A DNA stretch of 21,021 bases. Source: an uncultured Ignavibacteria bacterium (GTDB lineage Bacteria; Bacteroidota; Ignavibacteria; Tepidaquicellales; Tepidaquicellaceae). Position numbers and translations under genes: made by a program. The notes below the pieces were generated by a model. That model did no database searches. It was not told the DNA's origin and worked only from the letters and a program-made list of their open reading frames with translations. Of this stretch, positions 17,324-21,021 are shown one piece after another (position 1 is the stretch's first letter; every line of letters begins with the position of its first letter). The stretch lies in assembly GCA_937974175.1 (NCBI GenBank), contig CALJIG010000100.1:1-21021 (forward strand). The letters are read 5' to 3'.

Positions 17324-18841
17324 TTAATCATCTAATCCGCTCTTTGAAAACTCATCTAAGCCTTCTATCTGAATAGGATAATTTCCGGTAAAGCATGCAG
17401 TACAAAATCCTGTTTCCGGATGAGTATTCGGCGCGCCTTCAAGTAATTTCTCCTCTGAGAGATAAGATAAAGATGTTACTCCCAGATAATCTCTTATTTC
17501 TTCTATGTTCTGATGTTTCTGATTTGCAATCAGCTCGCCTTTAGAAGGAAAATCCATTCCGTAGTAACATGGAGAAATAATAGGAGGTGAAGTTATCTTC
17601 AGATGAATTTCTTTCGGCTTTGCCTTCTTTAATAAATCGACAAGCAGCCTTGAAGTTGTGCCTCTTACAATCGAATCATCTATCATTACAACTTTTCTGT
17701 CTGCAAGAACACCTTTCACAATATTAAATTTTGTTCTCACTTTCATTTCCCTTTTATCCTGTCCGGGCTGAATAAATGTTCTGCCTACATAGTGGCTGCG
17801 TATCAATCCTATTTCATTCTTAATATCTTTATTATGCTTTATAGCTTCACTAAAATATCCCAATGTAGCAGTGTTGGAAGAGTCAGGAACATTTATAACT
17901 ACAACACGTTTTGCATCCCCGTCTTTATGCGGCGGCGGACTTTCAAGCGCAAGATTCTTTCCTATTCTTCTTCTTACTTTATCAACTTTCTCCTCGAAAA
18001 CAATACTGTCCGGTCTTGAAAAATATATATATTCAAATACACAATGCCTGTACTTATCAACTTTTGCAAACTGTATTGATTTCTCTTTCTGTGTTTCAAT
18101 TACTTCCTTATCAATAATTATCATTTCACCCGGCATTACATCACGGACATAATCTGCATTCACAATATCAAGCGCGCAGGTTTCAGAGGCAAAAATAAAA
18201 CTATCACCAAGTTTACCCATACAAAACGGCCTTACACCGTATGGATCTCTTATTGCAAACAGCTTATCATCCGTTAAAATACAAATTGAATACGCACCGC
18301 GAATATAAGAAACTGCATCTAAAATTTTATCTTCGATTGTTTCTTTCTTGCTTCGCGCAATCAAATGAAGAAGAAGTTCGCTATCCGTTGAAGTCTGAAA
18401 CAACGTACCTTCATTCTGTAAATAATTACGCAGCTCTTTTGTATTTGTTAAGTTGCCGTTATGAGAGAGAGCAAGATTGCCGCCTTTGTAAATAACTTTG
18501 AACGGCTGAATATTAGTTCTCTTATCAGATGCACCGGTAGTTGAGTATCTTGTATGCCCTATTGAAGCATTACCTTTTAAAACATCCGTTAAAATTTTTT
18601 CATCTCTGAAAACATTCGATACCAGCCCGTGGTCTTTATGAATATTAAATCTGTATCTGTTCTCGCCTTCGAGATATTCCGATGCAACAATACCCGCAGC
18701 TTCCTGCCCTCTGTGCTGAAGTGAATGAAGTCCGTAGTATGTAAGTATACCTGCTTCGGGATTATTATAAATTCCGAAGACTCCGCAATTCGAGTTAATT
18801 GCGCTGTCTTTTTTCTTATACTGCTTTACTTTTTTTATCAA
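17324..18841 (-). CDS. purF: Amidophosphoribosyltransferase, [4Fe-4S] type
   Basis: 505 residues. It catalyses the first committed step of de novo purine synthesis: PRPP plus glutamine to 5-phosphoribosylamine. The N-terminal nucleophile domain has SNCGVFGIY; C19 should become the N-terminus after removal of an 18-residue propeptide. The glutaminase domain continues through TRYSTTG (98-103) and SHNGNL. The phosphoribosyltransferase domain has the PRPP loop VVMIDDSIVRGTTS (384-397). Four cysteines (C267, C425, C480, C483 in GFCTACF) match the four iron-sulfur ligands of the Bacillus-type enzyme, so this is the oxygen-sensitive iron-sulfur form. The family is inhibited by AMP and GMP. It lies 25 bases after the PHP gene; no riboswitch or PurR box fits in that gap, so regulation must act further upstream. 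Confidence 0.96.
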   Translation of the reverse strand: MIKKVKQYKKKDSAINSNCGVFGIYNNPEAGILTYYGLHSLQHRGQEAAGIVASEYLEGENRYRFNIHKDHGLVSNVFRDEKILTDVLKGNASIGHTRYSTTGASDKRTNIQPFKVIYKGGNLALSHNGNLTNTKELRNYLQNEGTLFQTSTDSELLLHLIARSKKETIEDKILDAVSYIRGAYSICILTDDKLFAIRDPYGVRPFCMGKLGDSFIFASETCALDIVNADYVRDVMPGEMIIIDKEVIETQKEKSIQFAKVDKYRHCVFEYIYFSRPDSIVFEEKVDKVRRRIGKNLALESPPPHKDGDAKRVVVINVPDSSNTATLGYFSEAIKHNKDIKNEIGLIRSHYVGRTFIQPGQDKREMKVRTKFNIVKGVLADRKVVMIDDSIVRGTTSRLLVDLLKKAKPKEIHLKITSPPIISPCYYGMDFPSKGELIANQKHQNIEEIRDYLGVTSLSYLSEEKLLEGAPNTHPETGFCTACFTGNYPIQIEGLDEFSKSGLDD

Positions 18842-18866
18842 GTTGGATTTGCCCCTATATTAACTG

Positions 18867-19949
18867 CTATAATACTCTAATGTGATTTGAAAAAATCCAT
18901 CCTTTATCATTCTTCCAGCATTCAATTCTGTAAGAGCCTTTCTCATCTGAATCCCATATACATTCCATTGATTCAAATTCATCGATGCAGACTCCGTCTT
19001 TTATTAAACGCACTTTTGCCTTCTCCGGTATTAACGCTCTCAAAATAATTTTTTTATCGGGATTATCATAAATAATTTCATCGCCCATTATATAAGATTT
19101 TCCGTTGTAGTCTGCAAAAAATCTGAATCCTTTTCCGCTGCCGTGATATGTATTCACAATAAAAGAATTTCCATTCTTCAATGCATTAAGAATTTTTAAC
19201 TTATCATGATGAAACGTCTGAGAATTATTTTTTTTAATTTCTGTTTCAAGAAGAACATTTGTTCTTATTGATTTAAACAAAACTTTATAAGGGAAAATCT
19301 CTACTTCATAAAATCCCATAATGTTCTGCTTATGCGCATGCGCGTCAATTCCGCCAATGCCTACAACTTTTCTTTTTGTATTAAGTCCGTCCCATTTTTG
19401 TAAAGTGCTTTCCGGCGGAGCAATGATAGAGCGAAGCGGATGCAAAAACCGCTGCAGCTTATTTTTCTCATTCATTCCTTCAATCCATTCGCTCATGTGA
19501 TTCCAGATTTCAATGCCTGTAAACTCAGCATCCCATGCCTGCCACGGATATGAAGGATGGTCAGGAAGCCAGTTCCTTTTTTCATCAGGGTGAGCAGTAA
19601 AACCAAAGCCGCCTTCATCATTTATTTTCTTTACATATTCTTCAGCAGTTAATATAGAGCCGAGCTCTCCGTCATCAAGCTTTTCATAGGAACCAATTAC
19701 TTGATCCAGGCCAAATGTCAGGTAATGATTTTTATTTTGCAAATCGTTCATTTCATATCCGACAATCAACATAGAATCGTTATACCATTTCTCAAATCCG
19801 TCATCCCTTGCCCCCATAGTATTGTGGTCAGTGAGTATTGCGAAATCCAAATTTGTTTCATTCGCATACCGCATAATATCAGGAACTGTACCGGTTCCAT
19901 CTGAGTAGGTTGAATGCATATGTATTGCGCCAGAGTATTCGAACATCAT
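18867..19949 (-). CDS. PHP-domain metal-dependent phosphoesterase-like protein
   Basis: 360 residues. The N-terminal PHP fold (about 1-275) carries metal-binding motifs in order: HMH (H10, H12), YSDGTG (D17), LTDHN (D41, H42), GYE (E66), TAHP (H120) and GIDAHAH (D202, H204, H206). Such domains are trinuclear metal phosphoesterases. The layout resembles the CehA/McbA-like PHP group, in which a C-terminal beta domain (about 270-360, with a GKGFRFFADY lead) follows the PHP fold. The substrate cannot be inferred; a sugar phosphate or nucleotide is possible. No signal peptide is seen. Two ATG codons begin the frame back to back, and either would give a full protein. It starts 6 bases after the upstream gene and ends 25 bases before purF, so co-transcription with purine synthesis is likely but a shared pathway is unproven. 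Confidence 0.88.
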   Translation of the reverse strand: MMFEYSGAIHMHSTYSDGTGTVPDIMRYANETNLDFAILTDHNTMGARDDGFEKWYNDSMLIVGYEMNDLQNKNHYLTFGLDQVIGSYEKLDDGELGSILTAEEYVKKINDEGGFGFTAHPDEKRNWLPDHPSYPWQAWDAEFTGIEIWNHMSEWIEGMNEKNKLQRFLHPLRSIIAPPESTLQKWDGLNTKRKVVGIGGIDAHAHKQNIMGFYEVEIFPYKVLFKSIRTNVLLETEIKKNNSQTFHHDKLKILNALKNGNSFIVNTYHGSGKGFRFFADYNGKSYIMGDEIIYDNPDKKIILRALIPEKAKVRLIKDGVCIDEFESMECIWDSDEKGSYRIECWKNDKGWIFSNHIRVL

Positions 19950-19955
19950 ATTACT

Positions 19956-20480
19956 TTATAAATTTGGTAAGTTTGGTTGCTGCAAATTTTTCTTTTTATA
20001 TATCTGATATGCTATGAAACTGCCCAGCATTCCGAAGAGCGGATACAGAATAATATTTATAACAAAAGTAATTATTGTTAATGTCGGCGAGTAGCCGTAT
20101 TTTGTAAACTCCTGTGAAAGCTTATCCATTATTTCCATTGCTTCGGGCGGTACTTGTCTTCCCATCGTGCTCATCATTTCCATAACTTCAGCCATTGGAT
20201 TTATATTTGAGAAAAGACTGACTGCAAGCGATACGCCGGTATTTACAATGGCAGCAATAATCCCGGAAAGCAGTCCGATTAAAATTGAATCCTTTTGTGA
20301 AAGGAGTAAATTATTTGCAATAAGCTGTCTTGAATAATAATTGACTCCGATAAATCCCCCGAGGATTATTCCCATACAGCAAAATGTATTTATTAAATTT
20401 AATCCGGGAACGGATGAAAGCACAATCATTACGGCCGTGCTTATTATAACAGGAGTGAGTTTGTTTGGACTATTATTCAT
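19956..20480 (-). CDS. Small multi-pass membrane protein of unknown function
   Basis: 174 residues with about four hydrophobic segments: about 8-27 (VIISTAVMIVLSSV), 29-48 (FCCMGIILGGFIGV), 64-90 (SILIGLLSGIIAAIV) and 131-162 (LTIITFVINIILYPLFGML). A soluble, methionine-rich stretch between segments 3 and 4 (about 96-127, with MEMMSTMGRQVPPEAM) should lie on one side of the membrane. The tail is basic and short. No enzyme motif is seen. Its ATG overlaps the stop of the DUF2085 gene by one base (TAATG), a sign of coupled translation, and both lie directly upstream of the PHP gene. I do not recognise a family with certainty, although DUF4199-type small proteins have a similar layout. Confidence 0.8.
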   Translation of the reverse strand: MNNSPNKLTPVIISTAVMIVLSSVPGLNLINTFCCMGIILGGFIGVNYYSRQLIANNLLLSQKDSILIGLLSGIIAAIVNTGVSLAVSLFSNINPMAEVMEMMSTMGRQVPPEAMEIMDKLSQEFTKYGYSPTLTIITFVINIILYPLFGMLGSFIAYQIYKKKNLQQPNLPNL

Positions 20481-20998
20481 TAAAAACTTTTAGATTTTTT
20501 GAAGAAAGATTTTGAAATATCGTTTACAAGTTTTACGAAACCCGGAATAAGGAAAAACGGAAGAACGAAGCCTGTGATAGCTCCTGTAATGCTCCGCGAA
20601 AAATATGAATTTGCAAATAATCCGAACATATCAAAAAAAGCATCTGCGGCTATTAATAGAACCGGAATTAATAAGAACCAAAGAGGAGGAAGTTCCGTAT
20701 TACTCAATTTAATCTTTACAGGATAGAAAATAACTGCGATTAAAAATCCCAAATATATACTGACGCATCGTGAGCAAACTGCCAGCTTATAACCGAATAA
20801 ATGAAATGAACGCGCATCCTGCTGATGGCATACAGGCGAAAAAAAATAATAAATGAACAGGGAAAACTTTGTGAACGCGCCGCCCAGTTCCAGAAATAAC
20901 GGGGCTAGAAATATTGATGCATTCCATATAAGTGTTAACAATAAAAAAACAACATATACCTGCTTTGAATATTTAATTTTTTCATTCTCATTTTTCAT
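20480..20998 (-). CDS. DUF2085 family membrane protein
   Basis: 172 residues with about four membrane segments (about 12-32, 43-55, 71-93 and 105-125), plus a hydrophobic stretch at 138-155. The family signature is clear: CHQQ with C57, R63 in RSFHLFG, and LAVCSRC with C75 and C78, followed by IYLGF. These conserved cysteines and the histidine could bind a metal, but the family has no established function. It is the first visible gene of the minus-strand operon that continues to pepP, and overlaps the next gene by one base. Only 23 bases remain upstream in the window (AT-rich), so its promoter may lie partly outside it. The start at 20998 gives a plausible short cytoplasmic N-terminus, but an upstream start outside the window cannot be excluded. 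Confidence 0.85.
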   Translation of the reverse strand: MKNENEKIKYSKQVYVVFLLLTLIWNASIFLAPLFLELGGAFTKFSLFIYYFFSPVCHQQDARSFHLFGYKLAVCSRCVSIYLGFLIAVIFYPVKIKLSNTELPPLWFLLIPVLLIAADAFFDMFGLFANSYFSRSITGAITGFVLPFFLIPGFVKLVNDISKSFFKKSKSF

Positions 20999-21021
20999 TC
21001 GTTATTTAAAATAAAAAATAA

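Overview
The window looks like chromosomal DNA from a member of the Bacteroidetes/Chlorobi (FCB) group, most likely an Ignavibacteria-type organism. The reasons are AT-rich coding sequence, two secreted proteins with a type IX secretion (T9SS) C-terminal sorting domain of the NYPNPFNPTT type, no clear Shine-Dalgarno motifs, and the mix of LPS-heptose, TamB and [4Fe-4S]-type PurF genes. The lineage is inferred from protein style; there is no rRNA gene in the window. No tRNA, CRISPR array, transposase or phage gene was seen.

Left block (1-7552, minus strand): two tandem, paralogous secreted metalloproteases (reprolysin-like HExxHxxGxxH, Ig-like domain, T9SS tail), separated by a strong intrinsic terminator with a UUCG tetraloop. 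Beyond them lies a 948-residue predicted lipoprotein. It has an array of about twelve 27-residue units built around a GNDxY core and a C-terminal HEAT-like region. This is the least understood and most distinctive protein here.

Middle block (7625-15947, plus strand): rfaE1 (heptose-7-phosphate kinase), rfaE2 (heptose-1-phosphate adenylyltransferase, overlapping rfaE1 by ATGA), a 1568-residue TamB-like AsmA-family protein, and ribonuclease R. The first three all serve the outer membrane: LPS core precursor supply and outer-membrane assembly or lipid transport. The RNase R gene has a start problem. Its N-terminal helix-turn-helix domain is encoded in frame between the tamB stop and the first ATG, but that stretch has no ATG, GTG or TTG. 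rfaE1 is clearly more AT-rich than rfaE2 and tamB.

Right block (15949-20998, minus strand, read from right to left): a DUF2085 membrane protein, a small multi-pass membrane protein, a PHP-domain phosphoesterase, purF and an M24B Xaa-Pro aminopeptidase. They are tightly spaced (1-nt overlap, then gaps of 6, 25 and 34 nt) and probably form one operon. The last gene converges on rnr with a single base between the two stop codons.

The most useful second looks are the rnr start and its shared frame with tamB, the GNDxY repeat lipoprotein, the near-identical T9SS tails of the twin proteases, and the composition break inside the heptose gene pair. Most of the rest is ordinary housekeeping and envelope content.
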